Below are positions 30,763-41,311 of a stretch of DNA of 64,000 bases, piece by piece. The stretch's first letter is position 1, and every line of letters begins with the position of its first letter. Both the position numbers and the translations under genes were made by a program. The notes beneath the pieces were generated by a model. That model was not told the origin of the DNA, did no database searches, and saw only the letters and a program-made list of their open reading frames with translations. This DNA comes from Pseudomonas sp. LS-2 (GTDB taxonomy: Bacteria > Pseudomonadota > Gammaproteobacteria > Pseudomonadales > Pseudomonadaceae): positions 161,708 through 225,707 of the forward strand of contig NZ_QXTJ01000033.1 in the NCBI RefSeq assembly GCF_003605735.1, in the 5' to 3' direction.

Positions 30763-30804
30763 TGCAGTTGGCGGAACCGGCAGATCACCGGTTCGCCATA
30801 CAGA

Positions 30805-30838
30805 AAACCCCGCAGCCAGCGATGGATGCGGGGTTTTT
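30805..30838 (+). terminator. Terminator after the FadL gene
   Basis: CCCCGCA and TGCGGGG flank a 12-base loop, followed by TTTTT and preceded by AAA. A second hairpin (GGCGGAACCGG/CCGGTTCGCC) just upstream may help. Confidence 0.92.
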
Positions 30839-30867
30839 CGTTGTAGAAGGCGATGAGCTTTGAAGGA

Positions 30868-31419
30868 TCAGGGCTTCGACGCAATCGCCTTCTCTACCGC
30901 CGAGATCAGCTCGGGATCATCCGGCGTGGTCCTGCTGGAAAAACTGGCAATGACGTTGCCTTTGCGGTCCACGACATATTTATAGAAATTCCAGCGCGGG
31001 GCATTGCTCTGCTCGGCCAGTACCTTGAAAAGGTTGATCGCATCGGACCCGCGGACCGGCTGGGGCTCGGTCATGGTGAAGGTCACGCCGTAATTAACGA
31101 AGCAGACCTTGGCAGTTTCGGCGGCGTCGTTGGACTCCTGTTTGAAGTCGTCGGAGGGAACACCGAGCACTTCCAGACCCTGTCCCTTGAACCGCTGATT
31201 CAGGGCTTCCAGGCCTTTGAACTGGGGCGCGAAGCCACAGAAACTGGCCGTGTTGACCACCACCATCGGTTTACCCGCGAACTGCTTGCACAGGTCGATA
31301 CCCTGTTTGGCCCGCAGCTTGGGCAACTCGCCCTGCAACAGCGGCGGGCAGTCGGCGGCCATAGCCGCACCGCTCATGGCGAAGAAGAGGACAGGAAGGC
31401 AGATCCAGCGAATTCTCAT
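30868..31419 (-). CDS. Periplasmic glutathione-peroxidase-like protein
   Basis: A 183-residue thiol peroxidase-like protein with signal peptide [20 protein letters not shown] (cleavage near AMAA). The peroxidatic cysteine is C61 in [14 protein letters not shown], and W143-N144 in [14 protein letters not shown] are kept. The usual glutamine segment FPxxQFGxQE reads VPSDDFKQE here (about 87-95), so the catalytic Gln is replaced by Asp. An ATG at 31431 is an alternative start; 31419 fits the signal peptide. It is convergent with fadL and not co-transcribed with the MFS gene. Confidence 0.85.
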   Translation of the reverse strand: MRIRWICLPVLFFAMSGAAMAADCPPLLQGELPKLRAKQGIDLCKQFAGKPMVVVNTASFCGFAPQFKGLEALNQRFKGQGLEVLGVPSDDFKQESNDAAETAKVCFVNYGVTFTMTEPQPVRGSDAINLFKVLAEQSNAPRWNFYKYVVDRKGNVIASFSSRTTPDDPELISAVEKAIASKP

Positions 31420-31503
31420 GACGGCATCCATTCAAGGCAGGGAGTCGGGTGTCAGCTCACACGCTACTCCGTGCCATCGAGAATGCCTAGGGCACAACGC
31501 CGC

Positions 31504-31623
31504 TCAGCAGGACATGCCCAACTGCAGTGCGCCAAGGCCGACGCGTTGCCAGCCCCACCACGCCAACAGCAGCAGTGTCGCAACTGCCAGCGCGCCACCG
31601 ATCCAGGGAGCGAGCCGGATCAC
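31504..31623 (-). CDS. 39-residue single-span membrane peptide overlapping the MFS gene
   Basis: A GTG start overlaps the stop of the MFS gene in the arrangement GTGA. The peptide begins MIRLAPWIGGALAVATLLLL, followed by AWWGWQRVG: one strong hydrophobic helix (about 8-24) with a Trp-rich border and a short tail ending LGMSC. The coupling overlap and membrane character support a real gene. No family is recognised. It could be an accessory subunit of the transporter, though this is inference. Confidence 0.55.
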   Translation of the reverse strand: MIRLAPWIGGALAVATLLLLAWWGWQRVGLGALQLGMSC

Positions 31624-32828
31624 AGTGCCACCACTTGAGGCTGGAGCCGCGCCACAGGTCGTTCGCGCACCGGCCAGTTCAAGGCAGCGGCCACCAGGCT
31701 GAGGGCAATCGATACGTGCCAGATCAAGTCATAATTCCCCGTGTGGTCATACACGACGCCACCCAGCCAGCCGCCCAGAAACGCGCCCAACTGGTGGAAC
31801 AGGAAGACGATACCACCGAGCATCGACAGATTGCGTACGCCGAACAGCGTTGCCACGGTGCCGTTGGTCAGGGGTACGGTCGACAGCCAGAGCAGACCCA
31901 TGGAAATACCGAATAGATAAGCCGTGGTCTGGGTCAGCGGCGCCCACAGGAACAGGACGATCACCACGGCACGCAACAGATACAGACCGGTGAGCAGGCG
32001 CGGTTTGGACATCCGCCCGCCCAGCCAGCCCGCGATATAAGTGCCGAACACGTTGAACAGGCCGATCAACGCCAGGACCGTCGTGCCGACCGTGGCCGGC
32101 AAATGCTGATCCACCAGATACGCCGGCAAGTGCACGCCGATGAACACCACCTGAAAGCCACAGACGAAGAAACCGAAGGCCAGCAGCCAGAAGCCGGAGT
32201 GGGTGCAGGCTTCGTGGAGGGCTTCACGCAGCGTCTGCTCTCCTGCGGTCACGGGAACCGGCTTGTCCTTGAGCATCGCCACCAGGGGCAGAATGAACGC
32301 CACCAGCAAGCCCAGCGCCACCAGCGCCATCGACCAGCCCAACCACCCGATCAGGCCGAGCGTGCCGGGGAGCATGGCGAACTGACCGAACGACCCGGCC
32401 GCACTGGCGAGTCCCATGCCCATGCTGCGTTTTTCAGGCGGCAACGCACGCCCTACCACGCCAAGAATGATCGAGAACGTCGTCCCCGACAGCCCGATGC
32501 CGATCAGCAACCCAGCGCTCAGGGACAACGACGCCGGCGAGTCGGCCATGCTCATCATTGCCAGACCGACGGCGTACAGTATGCCCCCGACAAACACCAC
32601 TTTAGCGGCACCGAAACGATCCGCCAGCGCCCCGGTGAACGGCTGCGCCAGGCCCCAGACCAGATTCTGCAGCGCGATGGCGAAGGCGAAGACCTCCCGC
32701 CCCCAGCCAAACTGCGCACTCATGGGCGGCAGAAACAGGCCGAAACCGTGCCGCGTGCCCAGGGACAAGGCCAGAATCAACGCACTGCCCAGCAAAATCC
32801 AGCCACTGGTACGCCACACGGATGTCAT
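31620..32828 (-). CDS. Major facilitator superfamily transporter
   Basis: A 402-residue transporter with 12 predicted helices. The ATG at 32828 has GGAGA seven bases upstream and gives MTSVWRTSGWILLGSALILA. The motif A region ALADRFGAAKVVFVGG (about 68-83) is MFS-like. The RHGFGLFLPPMSAQFGWGRE opening is typical of the monocarboxylate/oxalate-like MFS group. The substrate is unknown. The stop overlaps a small membrane peptide gene. Confidence 0.87.
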   Translation of the reverse strand: MTSVWRTSGWILLGSALILALSLGTRHGFGLFLPPMSAQFGWGREVFAFAIALQNLVWGLAQPFTGALADRFGAAKVVFVGGILYAVGLAMMSMADSPASLSLSAGLLIGIGLSGTTFSIILGVVGRALPPEKRSMGMGLASAAGSFGQFAMLPGTLGLIGWLGWSMALVALGLLVAFILPLVAMLKDKPVPVTAGEQTLREALHEACTHSGFWLLAFGFFVCGFQVVFIGVHLPAYLVDQHLPATVGTTVLALIGLFNVFGTYIAGWLGGRMSKPRLLTGLYLLRAVVIVLFLWAPLTQTTAYLFGISMGLLWLSTVPLTNGTVATLFGVRNLSMLGGIVFLFHQLGAFLGGWLGGVVYDHTGNYDLIWHVSIALSLVAAALNWPVRERPVARLQPQVVAL

Positions 32829-33004
32829 TGTTGTTCTCCAGAGATCAAAACAGCACGCGCAAAAATTAGGTGCATATGCCACCAAATCGGAATCTGCGGA
32901 AGCTACGCCCGGCGTTCAGGGGTGTCAATCGACGTGACGGGGATGGACATGGAGAGTTCGCGAGCTAGCCGATGACAGGATCAACAACGGTGAATACCAC
33001 GTCC

Positions 33005-33087
33005 TGTAGCAGTCCGGCTTGCCGGCGGTGGCATTCTCAAGATCGCTGCCGCCGGTAAACGGAACGCCGCCCGACCGGACTGCTACA
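33005..33087. repeat. REP doublet with an interrupted right arm
   Basis: The left arm TGTAGCAGTCCGGCTTGCCG is intact. The right arm reads GCCGCCGGTAAACGGAACGC then CGCCCGACCGGACTGCTACA; about 15 extra bases split it. This looks like a small insertion or gene-conversion scar in an older doublet. Confidence 0.85.
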
Positions 33088-33114
33088 GAAGGAGTGCCAT
33101 GCGACAGCGTCAAA

Positions 33115-33846
33115 TCAGCTCAACGCCAGCGCCACAAGCACCAGAACCTCGAGCAACTCCAGCATGGCCCCGGCCGTGTCGCCGGTGCTGCCGCCAAGCC
33201 GTTTGATCATCAGTTGCCGCAACCAGAAGAACCCGGCAGTGGCGCTCAGCACCGCCCACAACCCCGCCCAACCGGCTATCAGCACACAGGCAACAGTGGT
33301 GACACCCAGCACTTGAATGCCGAGCCTGCGGGGCAAATGATCAGCCAGCGCCTGCCCCAACCCGCCCGCCCGAACATAGGGGGTGTTGAGGAACAGCCCC
33401 AACATCGCAGCGCGGCCAATGACCGGGGCGAGAAGCAGTCCAACGCTGTGGTGAGCATCGATCAGCGCCACTATCGCGGCGAACTTCAGCAGCAGCACGA
33501 TCACCAGCGTGACCACGGCGATGGGTCCGCTGAGCGGGTCTTTCATGATCGTCAGGGTGCGCTCGCGGTCGCCGAACCCACCTAGCCATGCGTCGGCGCT
33601 GTCGGCCAGACCGTCCAGATGCAGACCGCCACTGAGCAACGCCCAACACCCCAGCAACAAGGCGGCATGAAGCAGTTGCGGTGTCCCCGAGAGCAATAAA
33701 TCCAGCGCCATCAGCACCGAGCCGAACACCACGCCCACCAGCGGATAGAACAACAGCGAACGACCCAGCTCCAGAGGCGCGGGCATGCCCGGCAAGCGAA
33801 TCGGCAGACTGCTGAGAAACTGCAGGGCAATCCAGAACGGCAGCAT
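33115..33846 (-). CDS. cobS: Adenosylcobinamide-GDP ribazoletransferase
   Basis: CobS (CobV) joins AdoCbi-GDP to alpha-ribazole, the last step that makes adenosylcobalamin (or its phosphate). The 243-residue protein is an integral membrane enzyme with several hydrophobic helices. Family motifs are HLDGLADSADAW (about 76-87), MKDPLSGPIA and the C-terminal GDTAGAMLEL. It is the last gene of the operon; its ATG directly abuts the stop of cobC. Confidence 0.95.
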   Translation of the reverse strand: MLPFWIALQFLSSLPIRLPGMPAPLELGRSLLFYPLVGVVFGSVLMALDLLLSGTPQLLHAALLLGCWALLSGGLHLDGLADSADAWLGGFGDRERTLTIMKDPLSGPIAVVTLVIVLLLKFAAIVALIDAHHSVGLLLAPVIGRAAMLGLFLNTPYVRAGGLGQALADHLPRRLGIQVLGVTTVACVLIAGWAGLWAVLSATAGFFWLRQLMIKRLGGSTGDTAGAMLELLEVLVLVALALS

Positions 33847-34419
33847 TCAGACCTCCGTCAGCACGCCAGCGGCTGCGATATCCAGGCTGAACAAACCGCC
33901 ATGACCGACGACCACTTGCAACAGCAGTTCACGGGGCAAGCCGCGAGCTCGCGCCAGCAACAGCCGCATCACCCCGCCGTGGCTGATCAACAGAATGCGT
34001 TCGCCATCATGAGCGAGTTGAAGACGTCGGACCGCACCGAGAACACGTTCGGAAAACGCCAACACCGGCTCGCCATTGGGCGGCGTGAACGTGTACGGAT
34101 TCTCCCAGAAACGCCCGAGACCTTCGGCGTCGGTGTCCATCAGTTGCGCCGTGCCGATGCCTTCCCAGTCGCCGAAATGCAGTTCTTGCAGAGCGGGTTC
34201 CATCTGCAACGGCAAGGACAGGCGGGCTGCCAGCTCTTCGGCAAAACGCGCACATCGCTGCAAGGGCGAACTGACAATGCGGTCCCATGGCCCGGCTGCG
34301 CCGACCGCCGCGCGCATCTGCTGCCAGCCGGTGTCGGTCAATGCATCGTCCAGGCTGCCGCGCAAGCCGCCGCCCAGTTCCGTCTCGCCATGACGCAGCA
34401 CGTCCAGACGCAACGTCAT
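33847..34419 (-). CDS. cobC: Histidine phosphatase (alpha-ribazole phosphatase type)
   Basis: A 190-residue phosphoglycerate-mutase-like phosphatase. The catalytic motif LRHGET lies at 8-13, with the second histidine in [12 protein letters not shown]. In this setting it probably dephosphorylates alpha-ribazole-5-phosphate or cobalamin-5-phosphate. The start at 34419 overlaps the cobT stop by 4 bases (ATGA). Confidence 0.9.
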   Translation of the reverse strand: MTLRLDVLRHGETELGGGLRGSLDDALTDTGWQQMRAAVGAAGPWDRIVSSPLQRCARFAEELAARLSLPLQMEPALQELHFGDWEGIGTAQLMDTDAEGLGRFWENPYTFTPPNGEPVLAFSERVLGAVRRLQLAHDGERILLISHGGVMRLLLARARGLPRELLLQVVVGHGGLFSLDIAAAGVLTEV

Positions 34420-35468
34420 GCCGGGCGATCCGCAACCGCAGCTTCGGCGAAGGTCGCCATGCCGTTGTGCAGCTCGCAGGCCAGACGCAACAGCGGCACG
34501 GCCAACGCCGCGCCACTGCCCTCGCCCAGACGCAGACCCAGCTCCAGCAAAGGCTCGGCCTGCAGGGTTTCCAGCACATGGCGATGACCGGGCTCGGCAC
34601 CGCGATGCCCGAAGAACAGCCAAGGACGGCACGACGGATTGATACGCACGGCGACCAGGGCGGCGACGCTGCAAATGAACCCGTCGACCAGCGCGACGAG
34701 GCCTTCCTGGGCGCAGGTCAGATAGGCGCCCACCAGCGCGGCCACTTCAAAGCCGCCCAGCGCACGCAAGCTGCCCAACGCATCGCCGGACTGAGCGGCA
34801 TGCAATTGCAACGCCTGCTCGATCACCTGAGCCTTGTGATTGACCCCTTGTGCATCAAGGCCAGTGCCCGGCCCCACCAGCAGTGGTGCTGGACAGGCGA
34901 GCACTGAACACGCGACGGCACTGGCGGCCGTGGTGTTGCCAATGCCCATCTCGCCGCCGATGAACAATTCGTAACCTGCGGCCCTGGCTCGCAGAACGCT
35001 GTCGCGACCGCCCGCCAGCGCGCCTTCGAGTTGCGCCAGGGTCATCGCCGGCTCCCTGACGAAGTTGGCGGTGCCTGCACCGAGGTTCAGATGCCGCACC
35101 CCCGGCAGGTTCAACGGAGAAACCGTGCCGAGGTCGACCACGTCCAATTGCGCCGACAACTGCTTGGCCAACACGCTGATCGCCGCGCCGCCCATGACGA
35201 AGTTGTGCAGCATTTGCCCGGTCACTTCCTGGGGATAGGCAGACACCCCTTCGGCCACCACACCATGATCGCCCGCGAAAATCGCGATCCAGACCTTGTC
35301 CAGCCTGGGCTTTACTCGACCTTGCAACCCGGCCAGCTGCACAGCGACCGCTTCCAGCTGGCCCAGCGAGCCCGCAGGTTTGGTCAATTGCTGCTGTCGG
35401 GCCAGCGCGTGCTCTCGGCTGTCTTGGTCAACTTCACGCGCAGGGGCGAGCCACCAGGCATTACTCAT
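34416..35468 (-). CDS. cobT: Nicotinate-nucleotide-dimethylbenzimidazole phosphoribosyltransferase
   Basis: CobT activates 5,6-dimethylbenzimidazole to alpha-ribazole phosphate. The ATG at 35468 gives 350 residues, the usual length. Motifs seen are [20 protein letters not shown] (about 64-83), [14 protein letters not shown] and [13 protein letters not shown] (about 172-184), typical of the family. It overlaps cobU and cobC by 4 bases each. With bluB in the same operon, the lower-ligand branch is complete. Confidence 0.95.
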   Translation of the reverse strand: MSNAWWLAPAREVDQDSREHALARQQQLTKPAGSLGQLEAVAVQLAGLQGRVKPRLDKVWIAIFAGDHGVVAEGVSAYPQEVTGQMLHNFVMGGAAISVLAKQLSAQLDVVDLGTVSPLNLPGVRHLNLGAGTANFVREPAMTLAQLEGALAGGRDSVLRARAAGYELFIGGEMGIGNTTAASAVACSVLACPAPLLVGPGTGLDAQGVNHKAQVIEQALQLHAAQSGDALGSLRALGGFEVAALVGAYLTCAQEGLVALVDGFICSVAALVAVRINPSCRPWLFFGHRGAEPGHRHVLETLQAEPLLELGLRLGEGSGAALAVPLLRLACELHNGMATFAEAAVADRPA

Positions 35469-35986
35469 AGTGCGGATCCTTTCAAAGTCATGGGCAGGCC
35501 GGCGACCGTAAACACCACGCGCTGGCAACGGTCGGCCAGCGCCTGATGCAGCCAGCCGGCCTCATCGACATAACGACGGGTCAGCTCACCGAGCGGCACA
35601 ACGCCCAGCCCGGTTTCGTTGCTGACGAAAATGATTTCACCCGGCAGTTCAGCCAGGCAATCGAGTAAGGCTTGGCGCTCCTGCGCCAGTCGCTGCGGAT
35701 CGTCCAGCATCAGCAGATTGGTCAGCCACAGGGTCAGGCAGTCCACCAACAGGCAGCTGTCCGACCTTGCGCTTTGTTTCAACACACGGGCCAGCTCCAC
35801 GGGCTCTTCGATCAGGCCCCAGTTGTCCGGGCGGCGCTGGCGATGCAATTCGACACGTTGATTCATCTCGCCATCCAGCGGTTGGCTGGTGGCGATGTAA
35901 ATCACCCCAAGCCCGCTTTCGCTGGCCAGTTTTTCGGCCAGCCGACTTTTGCCCGAACGCGCCCCGCCGAGGATCAATTGCAGCAT
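35465..35986 (-). CDS. cobU: Adenosylcobinamide kinase/guanylyltransferase
   Basis: CobU (CobP) phosphorylates adenosylcobinamide and transfers GMP to it. The 173-residue protein starts with the P-loop GGARSGKS (7-14). A histidine at 48 ([12 protein letters not shown]) is the likely guanylylated residue. [12 protein letters not shown] and the [12 protein letters not shown] stretch are family marks. It overlaps cobT by 4 bases and shares one base with the cobQ stop (TGATG). Confidence 0.95.
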   Translation of the reverse strand: MLQLILGGARSGKSRLAEKLASESGLGVIYIATSQPLDGEMNQRVELHRQRRPDNWGLIEEPVELARVLKQSARSDSCLLVDCLTLWLTNLLMLDDPQRLAQERQALLDCLAELPGEIIFVSNETGLGVVPLGELTRRYVDEAGWLHQALADRCQRVVFTVAGLPMTLKGSAL

Positions 35987-37464
35987 CAGCCTTGCTCCAG
36001 ACCGCAGAGTTCACGCAGCAGCTTGCCATCGAGGTGCTTCTCCACCAAGTCAGCCAGCCGTTCGATATCGCGTTCGCGCAGGGCGTGATAGTCGACCGGC
36101 TCCACGTTCTGCAAACCGGCCCACCGCAGCAAGGCACTACTCGATGACGGGTGTTCGAACAACCCGTGCAGATAAGTGCCGAGGACCTGGCCGTCAGCAC
36201 TTCGAGCGCCATCGCAACGCCCGTCGCTGAGTTGCACCAGCGGGTATTCCAGCGCCGGGCCGGTGGTCACGCCCGCATGGATTTCGTACCCGCAGACATC
36301 AGCGTCTTCCAGCGTCAGACGACCGCTGACATTGCGCAGCTGTTTTTCGTTTTCCAGCAACGTGCTCATCGCCAGCAGGCCGAGCCCCGGACTTGAACCG
36401 GCTGCGCCCTCGAGGCCCAGCGGATCGTGAAGTTCGTCGCCCAACATTTGCAGACCGCCGCAGATCCCCAGAACCTTGCCGCCATAACGCAGGTGCCGGC
36501 TGATCGCGACGTCCCAGCCGTTGTTGCGCAGATACGTCAGGTCGCTGCGCACGCTCTTGGAGCCCGGCAGGATGATCAGATCGGCGGGAGGGATCGGCTG
36601 ACCCGGCCCCACGAATTGAAGATTCACCTGCGGGTGCAGGCGCAATGGATCGAAATCGGTGTGGTTGCTGATGCGCGGCAACACCGGCACCACCACGTTG
36701 AGCACCTGTTCGGCCTTGTCGGTCTGGCGCTGATCGAGACCGTCTTCGGCCTCCAGATGCAGATCCATGACATACGGCAGCACGCCCACCACCGGTTTGC
36801 CGGTGCGCTGTTCCAGCCAGTCCAGCCCCGGTTGCAGCAAGGCGATGTCGCCGCGAAAACGGTTGATGATGAACCCCTTCACCCGCGCCTGCTCGCTGGG
36901 CGACAGCAGTTCCAGCGTGCCGACCAGATGGGCGAAGACCCCGCCGCGATTGATGTCGGCCACCAGCAAAACCGGGCAATCCACAGCTTCGGCGAACCCC
37001 ATGTTGGCGATGTCGCCCGCACGCAGATTGATCTCGGCCGGAGAGCCTGCTCCCTCGACCAACACCACCGGCCAGTTTTCACTCAGGCGCTGATGAGACG
37101 CCAGCACCGCTTTCATGGCGATGGCTTTGTAGTCGTGGTAGGCAACGGCGTTCATGGTGGTCACTGCGCGACCGTGAATGATCACCTGCGCGCCAGTATC
37201 GCTGTTGGGTTTGAGCAACACCGGGTTCATGTCGGTATGGGGTTCGAGATTGCACGCCTGGGCCTGCACCGCCTGCGCCCGACCGATCTCGCCGCCATCG
37301 GCGGTGACCGCGCTGTTGAGGGCCATGTTCTGCGGCTTGAACGGCACGGTGCGCACGCCCTGACGGGTCAGCCAGCGGCACAATGCCGTCACCAGGGTGC
37401 TTTTTCCGGCATCCGAGGTGGTGCCTTGCACCATCAGGGTTTTGCCGGTTTCAGGAGTGTTCAT
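35986..37464 (-). CDS. cobQ: Cobyric acid synthase
   Basis: CobQ amidates adenosylcobyrinic acid a,c-diamide at positions b, d, e and g, using glutamine. The 492-residue enzyme has the N-terminal ATP loop [12 protein letters not shown] (14-25), a dethiobiotin-synthetase-like domain, and a C-terminal class I amidotransferase with the nucleophile in [10 protein letters not shown]. Length and domain order match the family. It overlaps the next gene upstream (cobD) by 4 bases. Confidence 0.96.
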   Translation of the reverse strand: MNTPETGKTLMVQGTTSDAGKSTLVTALCRWLTRQGVRTVPFKPQNMALNSAVTADGGEIGRAQAVQAQACNLEPHTDMNPVLLKPNSDTGAQVIIHGRAVTTMNAVAYHDYKAIAMKAVLASHQRLSENWPVVLVEGAGSPAEINLRAGDIANMGFAEAVDCPVLLVADINRGGVFAHLVGTLELLSPSEQARVKGFIINRFRGDIALLQPGLDWLEQRTGKPVVGVLPYVMDLHLEAEDGLDQRQTDKAEQVLNVVVPVLPRISNHTDFDPLRLHPQVNLQFVGPGQPIPPADLIILPGSKSVRSDLTYLRNNGWDVAISRHLRYGGKVLGICGGLQMLGDELHDPLGLEGAAGSSPGLGLLAMSTLLENEKQLRNVSGRLTLEDADVCGYEIHAGVTTGPALEYPLVQLSDGRCDGARSADGQVLGTYLHGLFEHPSSSSALLRWAGLQNVEPVDYHALRERDIERLADLVEKHLDGKLLRELCGLEQG

Positions 37465-38465
37465 GGGCGCTCCCGGGAAAATTCGCTCAGGGCCTGCTCC
37501 AGTCGCTGCCAGTCGGCCTCTTCGCGAGGCAGGCCGAAGCGCAGGCTGCTGTTATGCGCCGAGTTGTTCACAAAGATACGCAGCAGAATGCCGCGCTGCG
37601 CACAGAACTCATGCAGATCGGCAGCCAGTGGCGTGATCAGCCATTGAAACAGCGCGCAACCGCCCTGCGGCGCAAAGCCGTGGCGAGTCAGTAACGCCAC
37701 CAGGCGTTGGCTGGCCTGTTCGGTGCGCTGACGCTGAACGCGCTGACCTTCCACATCATCCAGGCAGGCCTGACCGAGAATGCGCGTTGGCCCGCTGACC
37801 GACCAGGGGCCAATCTGCCGGGCCAGAATCTTGAGAAAACGCGATTCGGCGAGCACGAAGCCAAGCCGCACCCCCGCCAGACCGAAGAACTTGCCGAACG
37901 ACCGCAACACGATCAAGCCCGGGCGTTGCGTCTCTGCGGCCAGGCTCAGTTGCGGCGTGTTATCCATGAACGCCTCGTCCACCACCAGCCATCCGCCGCG
38001 CTGGGCCAGGCGCGCATGCCATTCCAGCAAACGCTCGGGCGGCAAGCTCAGGCCCGTGGGGTTGTTCGGATTGACCACCACCAACACGTCGAGGGCATCG
38101 ATGAAGCGCTCGACCTCGTGCTCCAGCACCTCACGCACCAGAAACCCGGTACTGCGCCAGGCTTCGGCATGTTCGGCGTAACACGGCGACAACACCCCGA
38201 CCTTGCCGGTCTGGCGCAAGCGCGGCAACGCCTGAATCGCCGCCTGAGACCCGGCCACTGGCAACAGGTCCGGTGCGCCATAATACTCACGGGCAGCGCG
38301 TTCCAGGCCGTCGTCGGTTTCCGGCAGACGCGCCCACGCGGACTCCGGAATCGGCGGAATCGGCCATGACCACGGCGAAATGCCGCTGGACAAGTCAAGC
38401 CAGTCGGCCTCGGCAATGCCGTACTTCGCGACCGCGCCGCGTAACCTCCCGCCGTGTTCAAGCAT
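37461..38465 (-). CDS. cobD: Threonine-phosphate decarboxylase
   Basis: This PLP enzyme (CobD in Salmonella naming, CobC in the P. denitrificans naming) makes (R)-1-amino-2-propanol phosphate for the cobalamin linker. The 334-residue protein has [11 protein letters not shown] (about 130-140), VVDEAF (161-166) and the PLP lysine K192 in [14 protein letters not shown]. It overlaps cbiB by 8 bases and cobQ by 4. Confidence 0.93.
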   Translation of the reverse strand: MLEHGGRLRGAVAKYGIAEADWLDLSSGISPWSWPIPPIPESAWARLPETDDGLERAAREYYGAPDLLPVAGSQAAIQALPRLRQTGKVGVLSPCYAEHAEAWRSTGFLVREVLEHEVERFIDALDVLVVVNPNNPTGLSLPPERLLEWHARLAQRGGWLVVDEAFMDNTPQLSLAAETQRPGLIVLRSFGKFFGLAGVRLGFVLAESRFLKILARQIGPWSVSGPTRILGQACLDDVEGQRVQRQRTEQASQRLVALLTRHGFAPQGGCALFQWLITPLAADLHEFCAQRGILLRIFVNNSAHNSSLRFGLPREEADWQRLEQALSEFSRERP

Positions 38466-39366
38466 AGAATTCAGCTCCCAGGCACAGGATCAGCAGCCAT
38501 AACCAAACCCCGCGCTGCACCAGTTGCCAGCCGCGGTCGATTGAGTCGGCGTCGGCGGGGACGCCTTCGCCCAGTTGCGGACGTTGATGCAGCTCGCCGT
38601 GATAGATTGCCGCGCCGCCCAGTTCAACGCCCAATGCGCCTGCGCCAGATGCCATCACCGGGCCCGCATTCGGACTGTCCCATTTCGGCGCCTGCGTGCG
38701 CCAGCAGCGCAACGCCAGACGGGTATTGCCCAGCAGCGCGTAAGTCAGCGCCACCAATCGCGCAGGAATGTAGTTCAGCAGGTCGTCGATTTTCGCCGAG
38801 GCCCAGCCGAAACGCTCAAAGCGCTCGTTGCGATATCCCCACATGGCGTCCAGCGTGTTGCTCAGGCGATAGAGCACCACCCCCGGCGCACCCAACACCG
38901 CAAACCAGAAGATGGCGGCAAACACCGCATCGCTGCCGTTTTCCAGCACTGACTCAGTGGCTGCTCGGGCGACCGCGGTCGCGTCCAGCTCTGAAGTCTG
39001 GCGACTGACCAGATACCCCACGCGACGCCGGGCCTCTTCCAGATCGTCTGCACGCAAGGCCTGGGCCACTGGCTCGACATGCTCACCCAGGCTACGCAAA
39101 CCGAGGGCACAGTACAGCGCCGCGATCTCCACCAGCCAACCGATGTAAGGCAGCCAACTGAGGAAGGTGATCAGCACAGTCAGCGGGACGACCGCGATGA
39201 ACCAGCCGGTGACACCATGGCTGCGCCAGCCGCGCCCACCGGCATTGAAGCGTTGCTCGATGCGCTCGGCATATCGGCCGAACGCCACCAGCGGGTGGTT
39301 TCGTTTTGGCTCGCCGAGCAGCGCATCCAGCGCGACGCCGGCAACGCTCAATAACGCCACGCTCAT
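38458..39366 (-). CDS. cbiB: Adenosylcobinamide-phosphate synthase
   Basis: CbiB (CobD in the P. denitrificans naming) attaches aminopropanol phosphate to adenosylcobyric acid. The start at 39366 ([20 protein letters not shown]) gives 302 residues; an upstream GTG-type extension is less likely because the ATG overlaps the bluB stop in an ATGA pattern. It is an integral membrane protein with motifs [15 protein letters not shown] and [19 protein letters not shown]. Confidence 0.94.
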   Translation of the reverse strand: MSVALLSVAGVALDALLGEPKRNHPLVAFGRYAERIEQRFNAGGRGWRSHGVTGWFIAVVPLTVLITFLSWLPYIGWLVEIAALYCALGLRSLGEHVEPVAQALRADDLEEARRRVGYLVSRQTSELDATAVARAATESVLENGSDAVFAAIFWFAVLGAPGVVLYRLSNTLDAMWGYRNERFERFGWASAKIDDLLNYIPARLVALTYALLGNTRLALRCWRTQAPKWDSPNAGPVMASGAGALGVELGGAAIYHGELHQRPQLGEGVPADADSIDRGWQLVQRGVWLWLLILCLGAEFYA

Positions 39367-40013
39367 GGACTCACTCCCCATTTGTTCTCGTAGACCAGCT
39401 CTTGCAGCGGACGCGCCTGCGCCCAGCCTTCAAGTACCAGCATCGGCGCCGGATAGAATTCCTTGACCGGCCCCAGACACAGAATCGCCAAGGGTTTTGA
39501 ACCGGTTGGCATCTCCAGCAATTGCGCCAGCTTCTGCGGGTCGAACAGCGACACCCAGCCCATTCCGAGGCCTTCGGCGCGGGCAGCCAGCCACAGGTTC
39601 TGGATGGCGCAGGACAACGACGCCATGTCCATTTCCGGCAAGGTCCTGCGACCGAAGATGTGTTTCTCGCGATCATCCATCAATGCGGCGACCAGCACCT
39701 CGGCGCAGTCATTGATGCCTTCGACCTTGAGCTTCATGAAATCATCGGAGCGTTCGCCCAGGGCTTCTGCGGTGCGAACCCGCTCTTCTTCCACCTGCGC
39801 CTGAATCCGTTCGCGCAACGACCGATCACTGATGCGAATGAAGCGCCACGGCTGCATCAGGCCAACGCTTGGGGCGTGGTGCGCAGCTTCGAGCAAGCGC
39901 GCCAGCAATTCAGGGGCAACCGAGCCGCCGCTGAAATGGCGCATGTCCCGACGCTCGGCAATGGCCCGGTAAACGGCAGCGCGTTCGTCGGCGCTGAAGG
40001 GATGATCAGTCAT
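39363..40013 (-). CDS. bluB: 5,6-dimethylbenzimidazole synthase
   Basis: BluB destroys reduced FMN with oxygen to make the cobalamin lower ligand. The 216-residue nitroreductase-fold protein has the FMN sites RRDMRHFS (22-29) and [15 protein letters not shown] (about 45-59), typical of BluB rather than general nitroreductases. Its place in the operon supports this. It overlaps both neighbours by 4 bases. It implies an oxygen-using route for the ligand. Confidence 0.94.
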   Translation of the reverse strand: MTDHPFSADERAAVYRAIAERRDMRHFSGGSVAPELLARLLEAAHHAPSVGLMQPWRFIRISDRSLRERIQAQVEEERVRTAEALGERSDDFMKLKVEGINDCAEVLVAALMDDREKHIFGRRTLPEMDMASLSCAIQNLWLAARAEGLGMGWVSLFDPQKLAQLLEMPTGSKPLAILCLGPVKEFYPAPMLVLEGWAQARPLQELVYENKWGVSP

Positions 40014-41311
40014 GGCGTCAACAGCGCCGCCATCGCCTGGGGGTTGGACGGAAAATAGAAATGCACGTAGGAGGCCGTCATTCTGCCCTCTCGATACACC
40101 GCTTCGGCGCCGCGACCGCCATTTGGGCTAATGCCACGGGCAATCGGGGTCAGTTCGGTGCTGGTCAGGGAATGATGATAGGTATGGCCGCGCAACGTCC
40201 CTTCAGGCAGCTCGACCGCTTGCAAGGCAAGGGCCGCGAGACGTTTCTGCATCACCGCTTCGCCGTCGAGCAGGCCCACCAGCGCTGCACGCTGGCCGTC
40301 AACATCGGTGAGCGCGTTGAGCAGATAGAGCATTCCGCCGCATTCAGCCAGCAACGGTTTACCCGCCGCATGGTGCGCGCGGATCGCTGCCAGCATTGGA
40401 AGGTTCTGCCCCAGCGCGACATGGTGCAGTTCTGGATAACCACCGGGGAGATAAAGGCTGTCAGCGTCAGGTATTTTCGGGTCGCGAATCGGCGAGAAGA
40501 ACGACAATTGAGCACCCATCGCCCGCAGCAGATCGAGGCTGGCGCCATAGGTAAAAGCGAAGGCTTCGTCGTGGGCAATGGCGATGCGCACACCGGCCAG
40601 CAAGGGCTCGGCGGGAACGAAATCGGGCGCAGTGAAAGTGACAGCCGGCGGCAGCGTCGCATCGCAAGTGCTGGCCAGGGCTTGAGCGGCGGCATCCAGA
40701 CGCACATCCAGATCGTTCAGTTCGCTGGCCTGAACCAGCCCCAGATGGCGGCTCGGCAGCTCGATCCCGGTTTCCCGCGAGAGCGCGCCGTACCAGCGCA
40801 ACCCTTCGGTCAGGCTGCCTTCGAGCAACTGCGCATGACGCACGGTGCCGACCCGGTTGGCCAGCACGCCGGCGAACGGCAAGTCCGGCTGATAACGCGC
40901 AAGACCCAACGCCAACGCGCCGAAGGTCTGAGCCATGGCCGTACCGTCGATCACGCCCAGCACCGGGACACCGAAATGCCGGGCCAGATCGGCGCTGGAC
41001 GGGGTGCCATCGAACAACCCCATGACGCCTTCAATCAGAATCAGATCTGCGTCGGCAGCCGCTTCCCATAGCAGGCGACGGCTTTCGTCTTCGCCCACCA
41101 TCCACATGTCCAGTTGATACACCGGATTGCCGCTGGCGCGCTCGAGAATCATCGGATCGAGAAAATCAGGGCCGCATTTGAACACGCGCACCTTGCGTCC
41201 CTGGTTGCGATGCAAACGCGCAAGGGCGGCCGTCACCGTGGTCTTGCCCTGACCGGAAGCAGGCGCGGCGATCAAGACCGCAGGGCATTGCCGAGGCTGA
41301 CGCTCACTCAC
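40010..41311 (-). CDS. cobB: Cobyrinic acid a,c-diamide synthase
   Basis: CobB amidates the a and c side chains of (hydrogeno)byrinic acid. The 433-residue enzyme starts at a GTG that overlaps the cobO stop (GTGA). It has the N-terminal ATP loop APASGQGKTTVT (15-26) and a C-terminal amidotransferase with the nucleophile in LLAECGGMLYLLNA. ATP-dependent ligand features such as IEGVMGLFDG are present. Confidence 0.95.
   Translation of the reverse strand: MSERQPRQCPAVLIAAPASGQGKTTVTAALARLHRNQGRKVRVFKCGPDFLDPMILERASGNPVYQLDMWMVGEDESRRLLWEAAADADLILIEGVMGLFDGTPSSADLARHFGVPVLGVIDGTAMAQTFGALALGLARYQPDLPFAGVLANRVGTVRHAQLLEGSLTEGLRWYGALSRETGIELPSRHLGLVQASELNDLDVRLDAAAQALASTCDATLPPAVTFTAPDFVPAEPLLAGVRIAIAHDEAFAFTYGASLDLLRAMGAQLSFFSPIRDPKIPDADSLYLPGGYPELHHVALGQNLPMLAAIRAHHAAGKPLLAECGGMLYLLNALTDVDGQRAALVGLLDGEAVMQKRLAALALQAVELPEGTLRGHTYHHSLTSTELTPIARGISPNGGRGAEAVYREGRMTASYVHFYFPSNPQAMAALLTP

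Noticed and set aside
36427..37647. Long plus-strand frame opposite cobQ
   Set aside because: Antisense of a clear cobyric acid synthase; no ribosome site or domain.
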